A stretch of 64,000 nt of DNA from Bacteroidaceae bacterium (GCA_017615125.1 JAGAAS010000100.1:1-64000), one strand, 5' to 3'. Shown: positions 38,865 through 48,825, numbered from the stretch's first letter. The notes: generated by a model from the sequence alone, not told the origin. Program-made: numbers and translations.

Positions 38865-38869
38865 CACAT

Positions 38870-39170
38870 TATGGTATCTTACAGACCATCAAACGTGGCA
38901 CTTTTTTTGCATAAAAGACACCCGACAACTTGAAATTCAGAGGCTGCGGGGACTTAACGTTGCAAAGGGAAATAAAAAACTTCAATTACCGTAACTTTTG
39001 GTGGCACAAAGGTGTGATTTTAGACAAGAACAGCTTATGCTACGCGCGAAACGATGATTTTGTGTCGCCTTCTCAATTAAAAAAAAATCTTTGTGTCAAA
39101 ATAACTGTCTCTTTCCAAGAGATGAAGAAATATTACTAAGTTTCTTCGATTGAAGGCAGAGCCAAATTTG
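38870..39170. other. Intergenic stretch with no recognised gene
   Basis: About 300 bp between the terminator and array F. A 69-codon frame (38930-39139) starts with TTG and shows no recognisable domain, signal or promoter; I see no gene here. Confidence 0.5.
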
Positions 39171-39296
39171 TTTGAGCTATGCTGAGTTGCGACAGAGAAA
39201 GAACATAGAAATATGCTCAAAGAATCTCGCCGTATGAAGAAAGAAAAAAAATTTTTCCCTTCTCCATAATTCTTTTTTCTTTCTTCAAATTTTTAC
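39171..39296. repeat. 21-bp modular intergenic array F with hairpin element
   Basis: Units at 39213, 39234, 39255 and 39276. The first two have purine heads on the plus strand (ATGCTCAAAGAA, ATGAAGAAAGAA); the last two are inverted in place (TTCCCTTCTCCAT, TTTCTTTCTTCA). In front, 39171-39221 forms an inverted repeat TTTGAGC ... GCTCAAA and contains GCGACAGAG-n-AAGA-n-CATAG, shared with the middle of array A. Confidence 0.8.
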
Positions 39297-39321
39297 AATG
39301 AGGATTTGCTTTTAAAGAGGC

Positions 39322-42099
39322 CTAATCAAACAACCTCAGTCGTCTTGCTCTGGCTTCTTCAATGGAAAGAAGCTTCTCCTGACGGGAATTATAGTCGGCA
39401 CGAAGTTCTTCTTGGCGTTTACGAAGATCGGCAACGAAGGAAAGACGGGCGGCCTTATTGCCCAGCAGTTCGGCAGCTATGCGAGAATTCTGCGAAGCAT
39501 CCTTCACGTGTACGACTGGCGCGGAATAGACGGGAGCAATCTTCAGGGCTGTGTGAACCTCGCTCGTAGTAGCTCCGCCAATCATCAACGGTATCTGTAG
39601 ACCTGCTTTCTGAAGCGCTTCTGCTACCACAACCATTTCGTTCAACGAAGGGGTTATCAGCCCACTTAACCCGATGACATCGGGACGAATCTCCTGCGCT
39701 TTCTACACAATAGCCTCCGCAGGAACCATAACGCCCATATCGACAATCTCGTATCCGTTGCAGGCCATTACCAGCGAGACAATGTTCTTCCCAATATCGT
39801 GCACGTCGCCCCTTACTGTAGCCAGAAGCACGACAGGCTTCTTTTTCAGCGAAACAGGCTGCGCTGCCTTGCCGCTAAGGGGCAACGACTTGCGAAGTGC
39901 GGAACACTCGGCGCAGGCACAACCTTCAGCATGTTCCTTTGCATCCATATAAGGCTGAAGCAGACCGACAGCCTCTTTCATGGTGCGGGCTGCTTTCACC
40001 ACTTGCGGCAGAAACATCTGCCCTGCCCCGAAACGCTCACCGACGATATTCATACCTTTCATCAAAGGACCTTCGATGACGGAGACAGGCGAACCATACT
40101 TCTTCAGCGCTTCGTCGATGTCTTCAGCCAGATGCGACGAATCTCCCTTAATCAAAGCACTCTGAAGCCGTTCTTCCAGCGTCAGGCTTGTTTTCTTCGG
40201 TACGTCCTGAGTTGTTTTTTCCTTCGTCTCAACAACCTCCGCTGCCAAAGCAGCCAACTGCTCGGAAGCATGAGGATGGCGGAAGAGTATCACATCTTCC
40301 AGTATCTGCAGATGACGTTCGGGGATATCCTTATAGAGAATACTCGTCGACGGATTGACAATAGCCATATCCATACCGTTGGCAATAGCGTGATAGAGGA
40401 ACACGGCATGCATGGATTCGCGAATATAGTTGTTTCCGCGGAAGGCAAAAGAGAGGTTGCTTACTCCTCCGCTCACATGCGCGCCAGGCAGATGGTGACG
40501 AATCCAGTTCGTTGCCCGAATAAAGTCCAAAGCATAGCTGTCGTGCGCCTCAATGCCTGTTGCTACCGCTAGGACATTCGGGTCGAAGATGATGTCAGAA
40601 GGATTCATGCCTGCCTTTTCCGTAAGCAGCCTATAGGCTCGTTCACATACTGCGATACGACGCTCATACGACGTAGCCTGTCCCTGCTCGTCAAAAGCCA
40701 TCACAACGACGGCTGCACCCAAGCGCCGCAACTCCTGTGCGTGCTCCAGGAAGATTTCTTCGCCCTCTTTCAATGAAATGCTGTTGACAATAGGCTTTCC
40801 CTGAATGCACTTGAGCGCAGCCTGAATGACCTCCCAGTCGGAAGAATCGATCATAAACGGCACACAAGCCACTTCGGGCTCAGCAGCAAGGAGGTTGAGG
40901 AAATGCACCATCTCCTCCCGGGTATTCAGAAGCCCATCATCCAGATTGATATCGATTATCTGCGCGCCAGCTTCCACTTGACGCCGAGCGATGGAAATAG
41001 CTTCTGCGTAATTCTTCTCCAGAATCAGACGCATGAACTTACGGGAACCTGATACATTACAACGCTCGCCTACTACGATAAAAGACGAACCAGAAAGGCT
41101 CTCGTCTTTCTTTTCTTTGATTTCCAGACTCTCGAGTCCCGAAAGGCAAAGGGAAGGATTTGCCGGAGGAACCTGCCGTACGGACCTCTGCTCAGTTACC
41201 CGGGAAGCAAGCTCACGGATGAAAGCGTCCGTCGTTCCACAACAACCTCCCACTATGTTAACCAAGCCCTCTTCGACATACGAAGAGACGATATCGGCCC
41301 ACTCTTCGGGAGTCGTGTCATATTGCCCTAATGCATTGGGCATCCCTGCATTCGGATAACACGAAATATAATAAGGAGCATGCTCCGCCAAAGACTTCAG
41401 GTAAGGCTTCATCTGAAGAGCCCCGAAAGAGCAGTTCAGCCCAACGGAAAAGACATCGTAGGTGCTGATGGAAGCAAGAAATGCGTCCAACGTCTGCCCT
41501 GAAAGAAGGCGTCCGGCATTATCGCTGATGGTTACCGAAAGCATGATAGGTACTCTCTTGCCTGTTGCCTGCATTGCTTCTTCTGCTGCATAAAGAGCCG
41601 CCTTTGCATTCAGCGTATCGAATATCGTCTCGATGAGCAACGCATCAACGCCTCCATCAAGCAAAGCCTCCATTTGCTCCCGATAGGCTACAGCCAAAGC
41701 ATCGAAGGTCAAAGCACGCAAGGAAGGATCGTTGACGTCGGGACTCATGGAAAGTGTCTTGTTCGTAGGTCCTATGGAGCCCGCAACGAAACGAGGCTTC
41801 TCTTCTGTGGAGAAAGCGTCGGCACAACGTCTGGCAATAGCTGCCGCAGCCAGATTTATCTCACGGATACGTTCCTCGCAGCCGTAGTCGGCCATAGAGA
41901 TTCGCTGCGAATTGAAGGTACACGTCTCGATGATATCGGCACCAGCACGAAGATAACGGGTATGGATATCCTCTATGATTTCAGGGTGATCTATCGACAG
42001 CAAGTCGTTGTTACCCTTGTAACCATATTGCTGAATCATGGTGCCTGTAGCACCATCCAGAATCAGGATTCTCTCCCGTATTGCTTCCCTTAATGTCAT
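39322..42099 (-). pseudogene. metH: Cobalamin-dependent methionine synthase, interrupted by an in-frame TAG
   Basis: MetH transfers methyl from methyl-tetrahydrofolate to homocysteine through cobalamin. Domains: homocysteine-binding (about 1-300, Zn ligands in GLNCSFGA and GGCCGTTD), pterin-binding (about 330-590, [16 protein letters not shown]), B12 cap (about 640-735) and B12-binding (740 on, DVHDIGKNIV with the cobalt-ligand His). Codon 799 is TAG (39705-39703), inside the B12 domain where homologues have Gln; CAG to TAG is a single change. The frame then continues intact (KAQEIRPDVIGLSGLITPSLNEM) to 39322. The AdoMet reactivation domain is absent, as I believe it is in Bacteroidetes homologues. 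It lies 10 bp after smpB. Confidence 0.88.
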
Positions 42100-42109
42100 C
42101 AGGGCGCAC

Positions 42110-42562
42110 TTAATGTTTAAACACGCGACTCATCTCGCGCTTGTCCTCTTTCTCTTTTATCGACTGTCGTTTGTCGTATTCCTTCTTACCTTTCGCCAAA
42201 GCAATCACCAGTTTTGCCAAACCCTTCTCGTTGATATACAGACGAACGGGCACGATAGTAAAGCCTGGTGTGGACTCTCCCTGCTGAAGCTCGCGCAGTT
42301 CCTTGCGATTCAGCAACAGTTTTCTGTCGCGCCGAGCCAGATGGTTGTTGTAGGAGCCGTAGAAATACTCCGTGATGTTCATATTCTTTACCCATAATTC
42401 TTTTTGGGCAAAGAAACAGTACGTATCAACAAGGCTCACCTTCCCTTGACGAATCGACTTTATCTCCGTACCAGTCAGCACGATGCCTGCGGTATAAGTC
42501 TCTATGAACTCGTAGTCAAAGGAGGCTTTCCGATTCTTTATGTTCACCGTACTCTGCTTCAT
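42110..42562 (-). CDS. smpB: SsrA-binding protein SmpB
   Basis: Binds tmRNA and delivers it to stalled ribosomes for trans-translation. The 150-residue length is typical. Family signatures are [45 protein letters not shown], and the basic tail [24 protein letters not shown] that enters the ribosomal A site. It sits between a Yip1-like gene (9 bp upstream) and metH, in a four-gene minus-strand run. Confidence 0.96.
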   Translation of the reverse strand: MKQSTVNIKNRKASFDYEFIETYTAGIVLTGTEIKSIRQGKVSLVDTYCFFAQKELWVKNMNITEYFYGSYNNHLARRDRKLLLNRKELRELQQGESTPGFTIVPVRLYINEKGLAKLVIALAKGKKEYDKRQSIKEKEDKREMSRVFKH

Positions 42563-42571
42563 CTTCTTTCT

Positions 42572-43135
42572 CTATAAAACCCATTTGTCGAAGACAAGAT
42601 TGACAACGGCAGGAACAGCCAGCAACAGAGCCGACGTCACAAGGGTAAACGTCATCTGCTTGTCTTCCTCAACTTCCATAATGGTGTGCGCTCCGTTCCA
42701 GACGATGTAGACCACATAGAACTGAAGTATCCATTTGAACAGCACCATCTCCGGAAACAGCCCGACAAAGATTGTCAAAGCAAATATCAGCGCCATCGAG
42801 TAGCCCGTCAGCATAAAGGAGAGCGGCATATCCTCTTCCTGATGCAAGTAGCGAACACGCAGCTGGTTGACGCACCAAGCAACGAGGAAGTATGTCAGCA
42901 ACAAGGCTACGCAGTGCACAACGGCGCTCATCGCGGAAGAAAAGAAATGCCCTCCGCCCCACTCGCCTCTCACAACTTGTCCCAGCAGATAAGCTACGCC
43001 GCACACAGCTGTCAGCGGATAGACAAACATGCGTGCGACATCCTCGCGGGGCGAAGCAGAGCTAATCTCCTTCCACTCCGCTCCAGGCTGGATGATGAGT
43101 CGCCAAAGGCGAAGGAAGATTCCTTTTATGTTCAA
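42572..43135 (-). CDS. Yip1-like integral membrane protein
   Basis: A 187-residue membrane protein with about five helices (RMFVYPLTAVCGVAYLLGQ, MSAVVHCVALLLTYFLVAWCV, FMLTGYSMALIFALTIFVGLF, WILQFYVVYIVWNGAHTI, LVTSALLLAVPAVVNLVF). The N-terminus (LWRLIIQPGAEWKEI) matches the Yip1/DUF1282-type proteins of Bacteroidetes, whose function is not known. Its start codon overlaps the end of the NigD-like gene by 4 bp, so the two are translationally coupled. Confidence 0.75.
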   Translation of the reverse strand: MNIKGIFLRLWRLIIQPGAEWKEISSASPREDVARMFVYPLTAVCGVAYLLGQVVRGEWGGGHFFSSAMSAVVHCVALLLTYFLVAWCVNQLRVRYLHQEEDMPLSFMLTGYSMALIFALTIFVGLFPEMVLFKWILQFYVVYIVWNGAHTIMEVEEDKQMTFTLVTSALLLAVPAVVNLVFDKWVL

Positions 43136-43884
43136 AGCCTCAGCTTGAAGTGGTTGGTAGGCACATAAGCCTTGATGATGGTATCGGCGCTCACGTAGTC
43201 GCCAACGACAACAACCATAACGCTGTCGCGCTCGTTGGCGAAGTCAATCATTTCTTTCATGACAGACTTGGCCTTGTCGCTTGCGTCAGCAGTATCGGCT
43301 AGCGTGCGAAGGTCGAAACAGGAGAAGTCGGCCAGATACGAATCGCTCGGCACATACTTGGAATAGAGGCTGAACGACAAAGTATCGCCGCTGGCTGCTT
43401 CTGGAACGAGAAACATCTCGGCTTCATACGTTGACTTGACGACGGGAGTGATATTCAGATAGCTTCCAGTCACCCACCCGTAGGGATAGGAGAAGGCGTT
43501 GTCGAACTGAAGGCGCGTGAATCCATATAAAGGCTGGAACTTTCCGTCGTCAACCAGATCCTTATTATAAACCGACGAAATCGTAAGAGGATTGCCGCTG
43601 GTGAAGGTAACATGCGACTCGGTGTAGTTCATTTCCAAATAGAACATGACGAAAGCACGCTCCACATTCCGCAAATTCATCGGCAACTCTTCGTCGGACT
43701 TAACGTTCTCTGGTTCATACACTTCGCCCGTGCAGTCGCAGATAAAACGAATGGGCGAGGACGAATGGTCTATCGTGACGATACGACCAAAAGATGTCGT
43801 ATAACTATATCCTCCGTTGTCGGGCAAACATGACATCAGCATCAACGATGCCAAAGCTAAACATCCTAAAAAGAACTTTTTCAT
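43132..43884 (-). CDS. NigD-like lipoprotein
   Basis: A 250-residue predicted outer-membrane or periplasmic lipoprotein (LMLMSC lipobox). It resembles the NigD-like proteins restricted to Bacteroidetes, named after a nigrescin bacteriocin locus: an N-terminal OB-like beta domain (YTTSFGRIVTIDHSSSPIRFICDCTGEVYEPEN, ERAFVMFYL) and a C-terminal beta-sandwich (TPVVKSTYEAEMFLVPE, DTLSFSLYSKY). Despite the name no immunity role is established for most members. It is the first gene of the run leading to metH. Confidence 0.78.
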   Translation of the reverse strand: MKKFFLGCLALASLMLMSCLPDNGGYSYTTSFGRIVTIDHSSSPIRFICDCTGEVYEPENVKSDEELPMNLRNVERAFVMFYLEMNYTESHVTFTSGNPLTISSVYNKDLVDDGKFQPLYGFTRLQFDNAFSYPYGWVTGSYLNITPVVKSTYEAEMFLVPEAASGDTLSFSLYSKYVPSDSYLADFSCFDLRTLADTADASDKAKSVMKEMIDFANERDSVMVVVVGDYVSADTIIKAYVPTNHFKLRL

Positions 43885-43923
43885 ATCACAACAATCTTAT
43901 TTTCCTGAAAACAAAAACTTTTT

Positions 43924-44427
43924 CTATTCAGCATCTTTCAAAAAATCGTCGAGATGCTCATCCACATAGTGAGCGATGTGCGAGGTTATCTCCTCCTCGT
44001 TCTCGATGTACCAATCTTCCAGATCGTCGAACTGAGGAAACTGCTCATACATTGCCATAAACTCGTCGTCGTCCCGCTCGCGCGTCAGCTCTTCCTTATG
44101 CTCGTCGTACACGCGCTTGGCCTTGTACAACATTTTCGAGAAATCGTGCAGGCCTATCTCACGCATGACTTTCGCAAAAGGATTGTCGAAGATGTAAGGT
44201 CCATATCCGTTCTGGACAAGCTGGCAGAAACCGCCGTCCATCACCTCCTCCTGGAAGAAACGATAGCTCAGCAGGATGTGCTGCCAACCATTCAACTGGG
44301 GCATATTCTCAGCCGTGAGCTCTCCCCCGAGCGCATCGAGGTAAGCATCCGTGATAAGGCGCAGGAAAGCATCCATACCTTCGGCAGCAGCCTTACGGAA
44401 CGATTCATCACTTATCGTAATGTTCAT
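43924..44427 (-). CDS. DMP19-family (DUF4375) protein
   Basis: An acidic, helical, cytosolic protein of 167 residues. The segment NGWQHILLSYRFFQEEVMDGGFCQLVQNGYGPYIFDNPFAKVMREIG is the hallmark of the DMP19/DUF4375 family, whose members include proposed DNA-mimic proteins. The very acidic C-terminal half (EEEITSHIAHYVDEHLDDFLKDAE) would fit that idea but the role here is not shown. It has its own promoter. Confidence 0.8.
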   Translation of the reverse strand: MNITISDESFRKAAAEGMDAFLRLITDAYLDALGGELTAENMPQLNGWQHILLSYRFFQEEVMDGGFCQLVQNGYGPYIFDNPFAKVMREIGLHDFSKMLYKAKRVYDEHKEELTRERDDDEFMAMYEQFPQFDDLEDWYIENEEEITSHIAHYVDEHLDDFLKDAE

Positions 44428-44445
44428 AGTTCACCATTTTAAATG

Positions 44446-44477
44446 CAAAAATAAGGCATTACTGCAGAAACTACAAA
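44446..44477 (-). promoter_or_regulatory. Promoter of the DMP19 gene
   Basis: TATTTTTG (44453-44446) with TTTG (44477-44474) 20 bp upstream on the minus strand, about 19 bp before the start codon. Confidence 0.7.
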
Positions 44478-44594
44478 AAAACCTAACATTTTTTAAGTCT
44501 CCAGCCTTGAAAGCGCCCTTCTCGCCCCGACTTTTTTTCTCCAAAAGAGAATCTGTTTTGAGGATTAAAAACGAAGAAGAACAACTCATAAATT

Positions 44595-44699
44595 TTCCCT
44601 TCTCGAAAAAAAATTTTGGAGAAGGAAAAATATTTTTTTCTTTCTTCATACGGCGAGATGTAGAAAGAAAAAAATCTTATGAAGAAAGAATAATTTCAG
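44595..44699. repeat. 21-bp modular intergenic array G (5 units)
   Basis: Units at 44595 (inverted), 44616 (GGAGAAGG type), 44637 (inverted, TTTCTTTCTTCAT + ACGGCGAG), 44658 (ATGTAGAAAGAA) and 44679 (ATGAAGAAAGAA). Orientation changes twice, yet every unit is 21 bp. The array fills most of the 0.3-kb gap between the DMP19 and YigZ genes. Confidence 0.85.
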
Positions 44700-44732
44700 C
44701 TGCGGAGATGCGCCCTTTTTCAAGACAAAAAA

Positions 44733-45338
44733 TCAAACAGGATTATCTGCAATCGTTACCTCGCGAAGGTTCTCAAGCCTCGCGCGGAGACGGGGCATCA
44801 GCGAGGAACGCTGCGAGAGAGTCATCGTGCAAACGGAATCGAAATCCTGCCCAAGGACTTCGGGCTGCTCTTCTTTCACAATGCGCATAACATCGTTCAT
44901 GAGCAGGTAGTCGAACGAGATGGAGATAGTAACGTCAACCGTCCTCTCAACGATTTCAGCAGAAGCGATAGCCTCAGCTGCTGCCGCCCTATAGGCCTGA
45001 ATAAGCCCCGAAGTGCCGAGCTTGATGCCCCCGAAATAACGGACAACGGCTATGACGATGTTTGTCAACCCGTTGGAATTGATTTGCCCGAGAATAGGCT
45101 TTCCTGCTGTGCCCGAAGGCTCACCGTTATCATTAGCACGGAAAGTCTTTCGCGCAGCACCTATCATATAGGCATAGCAGCAATGACGGGCATCATAGTA
45201 TTTCTTCTGTATTTCAGCCACAAACGCCAACGCCTCCTCAGCCGTTCTCACAGGCGCAGCAAAGGCAAGGAACTTACTCCGCAACTGGGAGTAAGTCCCT
45301 TCGCTCTTCGCAGCAATAGTCTTATAGGTGTCGTCCAT
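44733..45338 (-). CDS. YigZ / IMPACT family protein
   Basis: A 201-residue protein of the YigZ/IMPACT family. The start is ATG 45338 (MDDTYKTIAAKSEGTY), which fits the family N-terminus; an upstream in-frame start at 45365 adds nine unmatched residues. The UPF0029 N-terminal domain has the conserved KKYYDARHCCYAYMIG, NDNGEPSGTAGKPILGQI and VVRYFGGIKLGTSGLIQAYR; a ferredoxin-like C-terminal domain follows. Eukaryotic IMPACT regulates translation; bacterial members have no settled function. It lies 51 bp downstream of the DUF1015 gene. Confidence 0.9.
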   Translation of the reverse strand: MDDTYKTIAAKSEGTYSQLRSKFLAFAAPVRTAEEALAFVAEIQKKYYDARHCCYAYMIGAARKTFRANDNGEPSGTAGKPILGQINSNGLTNIVIAVVRYFGGIKLGTSGLIQAYRAAAAEAIASAEIVERTVDVTISISFDYLLMNDVMRIVKEEQPEVLGQDFDSVCTMTLSQRSSLMPRLRARLENLREVTIADNPV

Positions 45339-45389
45339 ATTCAAAGGCTGATGCAGCAGAAGCACGGGCCGTAGCCCTTACTCGGCGTA

Positions 45390-46637
45390 TTATTCCAGCT
45401 TGTGGATAACGAGCCCTGAACGGAGCTTCGGCTCAAACCAAGTAGTCTTCGGAGGCATAATCTTGCCTTCGTCGGCTATTGCCATAAGCTGCTGCATAGT
45501 AACGGGATAGAGCGCGAGGGCTACCTTCATCTCGCCGCTGTCGACACGACGTTTCAGCTCGCCTAATCCGCGAATGCCTCCCACAAAGTCGATGCGCTTG
45601 TCCTTTCGCAAATCACCGATGCCCAGAATCTCATGCAGGATATGATCACTCGAAATGGTAACGTCCAAAACACCTATCGGATCGCTGTCGTCATAAGTGC
45701 CTGGTTTGGCTGTCAGGCTGTACCACTCGCCTTCAAGGTAGAGCGCAAAGTTATGAAGGGCGCAAGGCTTGTAGATATCAGCCCCCTTCTTCTCAACATC
45801 GAAATATTTCGAAACCGCCTTGAGGAACTCCTCGGGTGAAAGCCCGTTCAAGTCCTTTACTACGCGATTATAATCGAAAATAGTCAGCTGATTGGCAGGG
45901 AAGCAAACCGCCATAAAGTAGTTGTACTCCTCGTTGCCCTGATGATGGGGATTCTGTTGCGCTTTCTCTGCGCAGACGCGAGCTGCGGCAGCCGAACGAT
46001 GATGTCCGTCAGCAATATACATAGCTGGCATCTTGGCAAACTCGGCAGTAACGGTAGCGATGTCTTCATCCTTGTCAACGATCCAGAGCCTATGACGGAA
46101 ACCGTCGATAGGAGCAATGAAATCGTATTCAGGTTTCCCGGCAGCATAACGGCTGACAAGCTCGTCGAGCACTTTATTGTCAGGAAAAGCGAAGAAGACA
46201 GGCTCAATGTTGGCATTGTTCACCCTCACGTGCTTCATTCTGTCTTCCTCTTTGTCTGCCCGAGTCAGCTCGTGCTTTTTGATGACGCCGCTCATATAGT
46301 CTTCCACATAAGCGCCCACAACCAGCCCGTACTGCGTTTTTTCTCCCATCGTCTGAGCATAGATGTAATAGTACTCCTTGGGATCTTGAACGAGCCATCC
46401 GTTTTTCTGGAAAAGGGCGAAGTTTTCAGCTGCCTTCGGATACACTCTCGGATCGTGCTCATCGGTTCCCTCGGGGAAATCTATCTCCGGACGGATGATA
46501 TGATAGAGAGACATAGGATTACCCTCGGCTTCGGCACGAGCCTCGGCTGAATCAAGCACATCGTAGGGACGGCTTTCTACTTTTTCCACCAAATCCTTTG
46601 GCGGACGAATACCCTTGAACGGTTTTACAATTGCCAT
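45390..46637 (-). CDS. DUF1015 family protein
   Basis: A 415-residue cytosolic protein of the DUF1015 family (IVKPFKGIRPPKDLVEKVESRPYDVLDSAEARAEAEGNPMSLYHIIRPEID). Conserved text includes YIADGHHRSAAAARV, FAVCFPANQLTIFDYNRVV and the C-terminal MPPKTTWFEPKLRSGL. No reaction is firmly established. In many Bacteroidetes it lies beside serA and serC, as here (array H and about 150 bp separate it from serA), so a link to serine metabolism is possible by context. Confidence 0.9.
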   Translation of the reverse strand: MAIVKPFKGIRPPKDLVEKVESRPYDVLDSAEARAEAEGNPMSLYHIIRPEIDFPEGTDEHDPRVYPKAAENFALFQKNGWLVQDPKEYYYIYAQTMGEKTQYGLVVGAYVEDYMSGVIKKHELTRADKEEDRMKHVRVNNANIEPVFFAFPDNKVLDELVSRYAAGKPEYDFIAPIDGFRHRLWIVDKDEDIATVTAEFAKMPAMYIADGHHRSAAAARVCAEKAQQNPHHQGNEEYNYFMAVCFPANQLTIFDYNRVVKDLNGLSPEEFLKAVSKYFDVEKKGADIYKPCALHNFALYLEGEWYSLTAKPGTYDDSDPIGVLDVTISSDHILHEILGIGDLRKDKRIDFVGGIRGLGELKRRVDSGEMKVALALYPVTMQQLMAIADEGKIMPPKTTWFEPKLRSGLVIHKLE

Positions 46638-46676
46638 ACGTTTACATCAAAAATGAAGAAGCGACTGCGTCAGATT

Positions 46677-46760
46677 TTCCCTTCTTCTCCCGGCCGTATG
46701 AAGAAAGAAAAAAATTTTTTGCGCAAAGAAAAAAGTTTTTTCCTCAAAGGAAAAAGAAAG
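46677..46760. repeat. 21-bp modular intergenic array H (4 units)
   Basis: Units at 46677 (inverted TTCCCTTCTTC + GGCCGT), 46698 (ATGAAGAAAGAA), 46719 (GCGCAAAGAAAAAAG) and 46740 (CCTCAAAGGAAAAAG). The last two units have diverged but keep the 21-bp length. It lies between the co-directional serA and DUF1015 genes. Confidence 0.75.
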
Positions 46761-46786
46761 GCTGACGAATCGCTGTCTTCGATTGC

Positions 46787-47707
46787 TTATTTGTTAACTT
46801 GGAATTTTCGGATACCTTCCTTGAAGAAGCCTACAATCTGATGGGCGGCAGCAATGCCTGCGTTGATGTTTGCTTCAGCCGTCTGGGCTCCCATCTTCTT
46901 GGGAGTGGAGAAGTAACGTCCCTCAAACAGTTCAACCATCTTGTCGTGTGCATTAGGCATCACGTCGCTGACATACTTGAAGTCGGTACGATCATTCATC
47001 AGCTGAATAAGCTCATCTTCGTTGATAACCTCCTTGCGAGCCGTATTCACCAGCAGAGCACCCTTGGGCATGCGGTTGAGAAGTGCATAGTTGATGCTTT
47101 GCTTCGTTTCCGGCGTTGCAGGAATGTGAAGGCTGACGATATCGTTCTCGGCATAGAGTTCTTCTGCACTATGTACGGGGCGAACATTGTCGGCTTCCAT
47201 CACGCTATCGGGACAATAGGCGTCGTAAGCACTAATCTGCAATCCAAAGCCTTTGGCAATACGGGCTACGTTGCGCCCTACGTTGCCGTAAGCATGAATA
47301 CCCAAACGCTTTCCCTTGAGCTCCGTACCGGAAGTGCCGTTATAGAAGTTACGAACGGCATAGACCATCAGGCCAAGTGCCAGCTCAGCGACAGCATTGC
47401 TGTTCTGCCCGGGGGTATTCATCACGCAAACGCCGTGAGCCGTAGCTGCAGCAAGGTCCACATTGTCGAAGCCTGCTCCTGCGCGCACTACTATCTTGAG
47501 CTTAGGCGCAGCAGAGAAGACATCCTCGTCTATCACATCGCTGCGAATGATGAGGGCATCCACATCGGCTACGGCAGCAATCAAGTTTGCTCTGTCGCCA
47601 TACTTTTCCAGAAGTGCCAGCTTATAGCCTGCCTCTTCCACTACTTTCTTTATTCCATCGACAGCAACCTTTGCAAAAGGTTTGTCTGTAGCAACCAACA
47701 CTTTCAT
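46787..47707 (-). CDS. serA: D-3-phosphoglycerate dehydrogenase (short form)
   Basis: First enzyme of serine synthesis, oxidising 3-phosphoglycerate to 3-phosphohydroxypyruvate. The 306-residue form has no C-terminal ACT domain. NAD-binding residues are in GIHAYGNVGRNVA (about 140-155), and the active-site Arg in VNTARKEV. In the place of the usual catalytic His of 2-hydroxyacid dehydrogenases the sequence reads STPKKMGAQTAEAN, with Lys; this appears to be a lineage feature rather than damage. serC ends 9 bp upstream, so the pair is co-transcribed. Confidence 0.9.
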   Translation of the reverse strand: MKVLVATDKPFAKVAVDGIKKVVEEAGYKLALLEKYGDRANLIAAVADVDALIIRSDVIDEDVFSAAPKLKIVVRAGAGFDNVDLAAATAHGVCVMNTPGQNSNAVAELALGLMVYAVRNFYNGTSGTELKGKRLGIHAYGNVGRNVARIAKGFGLQISAYDAYCPDSVMEADNVRPVHSAEELYAENDIVSLHIPATPETKQSINYALLNRMPKGALLVNTARKEVINEDELIQLMNDRTDFKYVSDVMPNAHDKMVELFEGRYFSTPKKMGAQTAEANINAGIAAAHQIVGFFKEGIRKFQVNK

Positions 47708-47716
47708 ATCAAGCAG

Positions 47717-48790
47717 TTATTTATGAAGGTCTTCAAATTCGTGCATGCAATCAACCAAAGCCTGAACGCTCTCGAGCGGCATAGCATTGTAGCAGCTGGC
47801 GCGGAAACCACCTACGCTACGATGTCCTTTCACGCCCACCATACCGTGCTCGGTAGCAAACTTCAGGAAGTCGGGCTCCAGCTCTTTGTACTCGTCCTTC
47901 ATCACGAAGCAGATGTTCATGCGCGAACGATCGGCAGGATTGGCAATAGTAGGACGGAAGATGGGGCTGTTGTCGATGGCTCCGTAGAGAAGGTTGGCAC
48001 GCTCGATAGCACGGCGCTCCATCTCCTTTACGCCTCCACATTTCTTTATCCAGCGCAACGTCAGCATAGCGCTATAGATAGGCAGCACAGGAGGAGTGTT
48101 GAACATCGAGCCGCCGTCGATATGCGTCTGATAGTTCAGCATCGTAGGAATCACTCGGTCCACCTTGCCTACGCAGTCATTCTTCACAACAACAAATGTC
48201 ACGCCGGCTGGAGCAAGGTTTTTCTGGGCTCCGCCATAGATGCACATATACTTGCTCACGTCAACAGGCGTCGAGAAGATATCACTTGACATATCGCAGA
48301 TTACGGGAACCGGGCTGTCGGGAACCTGACGAATCTCCGTTCCGTAAATCGTGTTGTTGGACGTATAGTGGAAGTAGTCCACATCGCTGGGGATGGTGTA
48401 TCCGCGAGGAATATAGTTATAAGTGGTATCTGCCGAAGAAGCCACTTCTACTACTTCGCCGAAATTCTTTGCTTCCTTGATAGCTTTCTTCGACCAAACG
48501 CCCGTATTCAGGTAGGCTGCCTTCGTCTTCAGGAAGTTCATAGGAGCCATACAAAACTGGAGGCTGGCACCTCCTCCGAGGAACAAGACGCTGTACCCTT
48601 CAGGGACTCCAAGTACTTCCTTGAACAAAGCCTCAGCTTCGTCGATAACAGCCTGGAAATCTTTGTGACGATGGCTGATTTCGAGAATTGAAAGGCCTGA
48701 GCCGTTGAAATCAAGGACAGCCTTTGCTGTCTCTTCAATCACTTCGCGAGGCAGAATGGATGGTCCCGCATTGAAATTGTGCTTTTTCAT
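47717..48790 (-). CDS. serC: Phosphoserine aminotransferase
   Basis: PLP enzyme that makes phosphoserine from 3-phosphohydroxypyruvate and glutamate. The start is ATG 48790 ([17 protein letters not shown]), not the upstream open frame to 48922, because the promoter lies at 48826-48856. The 357-residue protein has [10 protein letters not shown] and the PLP lysine in [15 protein letters not shown], and ends with [17 protein letters not shown]. It is first in the serC-serA unit. Confidence 0.95.
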   Translation of the reverse strand: MKKHNFNAGPSILPREVIEETAKAVLDFNGSGLSILEISHRHKDFQAVIDEAEALFKEVLGVPEGYSVLFLGGGASLQFCMAPMNFLKTKAAYLNTGVWSKKAIKEAKNFGEVVEVASSADTTYNYIPRGYTIPSDVDYFHYTSNNTIYGTEIRQVPDSPVPVICDMSSDIFSTPVDVSKYMCIYGGAQKNLAPAGVTFVVVKNDCVGKVDRVIPTMLNYQTHIDGGSMFNTPPVLPIYSAMLTLRWIKKCGGVKEMERRAIERANLLYGAIDNSPIFRPTIANPADRSRMNICFVMKDEYKELEPDFLKFATEHGMVGVKGHRSVGGFRASCYNAMPLESVQALVDCMHEFEDLHK

Positions 48791-48825
48791 ATACTGTTTT
48801 TTTAGTGCATTTTGATTCGTATCTG

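Noticed and set aside
38930..39139. 69-codon frame between the deiminase-fold terminator and metH
   Set aside because: TTG start, no promoter, no signal, no similarity by eye.
39703..39705. Pyrrolysine or other recoded TAG in metH
   Set aside because: MetH is not a known Pyl protein, the position is Gln in homologues and other genes here use TAG as a normal stop (for example hisIE).
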